DNA of 43,009 nt. It comes from Bacteroidales bacterium UBA1077. Lineage in GTDB: Bacteria > Bacteroidota > Bacteroidia > Bacteroidales > UBA932. The stretch is from assembly GCA_002314195.1 (NCBI GenBank), contig DCCQ01000028.1:4240-47248 (forward strand), given 5' to 3'. Below the pieces are notes generated by a model that saw only the letters and a list, made by a program, of their open reading frames with translations, searched no databases and had not been told where the DNA came from. Shown piece by piece: positions 42,259 to 43,009 of this stretch. Each line of letters begins with the position of its first letter. Position 1 is the first letter of the stretch. A program made the translations under genes and the position numbers.

Positions 42259-42910
42259 TTATCCGGCATCTGTAATAGCATTTACCGAATATCGCTGCTG
42301 TATATCACCATCATAAGGCGAAAGGCACCTATATTTTTTAAGAAACAGTTCGTCTTTCTCGTTCTTGTGATAACGACCATTTAGAATTCCTTCCCAATAG
42401 TCTATACCACGATCCTGCTCACCACGGTAATACATAGCCACCGCGACAGGTGTCCCTTCCGCATTTGCATATTCTCTCTTAAGGATAGAATCCGAAATAT
42501 CTTTCCAGTCGTGATTACGCACAAAAAAAAGGCTCGGCATAGTCAACTATAAATTGTCTTATCTCGTCAGACAATTGTTTAGGATCTCCATTTTCAGTAT
42601 AATACATCCATTGAACCACTTTTGGTTCAGGCAAAAGGTCTCCACACCATAGCCAAAGCAGACTCTTGCAACCATCCGTCTTTTCATATAATTCATCAAT
42701 CAAATCTACAAGTTCTTTCAAGTAAATCCCTACAATAAAGCTAACAGACACAGCCTTGCCTGAATAAGGCTTAAAGAAAAAATGAATGGCATCCTCCAAT
42801 CCTGGAGTCACTTCTCTCATATAATGTCCGGATTTTCTATCCTTTTTAAACCCAAGACTTTTGCACATTGCATCAATGCTTTCTTTAATGCTGTTTTCTT
42901 TATGTTTCAT
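42259..42910 (-). pseudogene. Unknown gene broken by one extra base in an A8/T8 run
   Basis: Two overlapping minus-strand frames join into one protein if the eight-base homopolymer at 42523-42530 is read as seven. The first part is MKHKENSIKESIDAMCKSLGF..., ending at DYAEPFF. It would then continue directly as VRNHDWKDISDSILKREYAN and on to the stop at 42259 (about 216 aa in all). As written, the first frame stops two codons after the run. The N-terminal part resembles DUF4304-type proteins only loosely (CKSLGFKKDRKSGHYMREV); I do not claim a family. The shift may be a sequencing or assembly error, a phase-variable tract or a true mutation. Confidence 0.7.
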
Positions 42911-43009
42911 TATTAGTGATGCGATAAATCGGTATCTATCATTTGTAATTCATTATATTTTAACACTTTATATATGCTTAGGCTTGTTCACGATTTGAAT
43001 CGCTATCCG

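Overview
The window looks like a gut-type Bacteroidales chromosome. The signs are a SusC/SusD pair, a large set of S1 sulfatases with an anaerobic sulfatase-maturating enzyme (anSME), a propeller/Y_Y_Y/AraC membrane regulator, a Bacteroidetes-type LuxR C-terminus, a porin O/P, and Bacteroidetes promoters (-7 TAnnTTTG; one full TTTG-N20-TATATTTG). I cannot name the species. There are no tRNA, rRNA, CRISPR, integrase or transposase genes.

Layout. (1) 77-1654: a secreted C69 dipeptidase. (2) 1845-4330: a decayed block with an ATPase/anSME chimeric pseudogene, a DUF4143 ATPase behind three 23-bp repeats, and scraps of an outer-membrane barrel gene and of a 485-aa gene. (3) 4481-25109: a sulfated-glycan utilisation locus. 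It has a kinase-less membrane regulator, two divergent sulfatase pairs, a sulfatase pseudogene, SusD/SusC, a glutaminase-like (DUF4964/5127/4965/1793) protein, a fifth sulfatase, a truncated GH43-like lipoprotein and the anSME. All five intact sulfatases carry the Ser-type active-site motif, the form that only anSME is known to mature in anaerobes, so the locus is internally coherent. It has no intact, recognised glycoside hydrolase. (4) 25329-28360: a second DUF4143 ATPase, the same outer-membrane scrap, and the intact 485-aa gene. Block 2 is a collinear degraded copy of the 23.8-28.4 kb region. (5) 28409-29992: a divergent DASS/SLC13 anion permease, followed by a REP-like inverted repeat. 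(6) 35852 to 30189 (minus strand): a tight six-gene operon that looks devoted to phosphate or polyphosphate. It encodes a DUF47/PhoU-like protein, a degenerate PiT-like membrane domain fused to a LuxR HTH, a porin O/P, a lamin-tail lipoprotein, a divergent CYTH protein and a canonical CYTH protein. (7) 41754 to 36093: an efflux operon of a membrane-fusion protein and a single 1499-aa ORF fusing the RND pump to its outer-membrane factor, with a lipobox kept at the joint. (8) 42910-42259: an unknown gene broken by a one-base homopolymer frameshift.

The most interesting items are the PiT-like/LuxR fusion and its phosphate operon, the RND-OMF fusion with an internal lipoprotein signal, the duplicated anSME/ATPase block, and a dispersed palindrome GAATATTC found 16 times where under one copy is expected.
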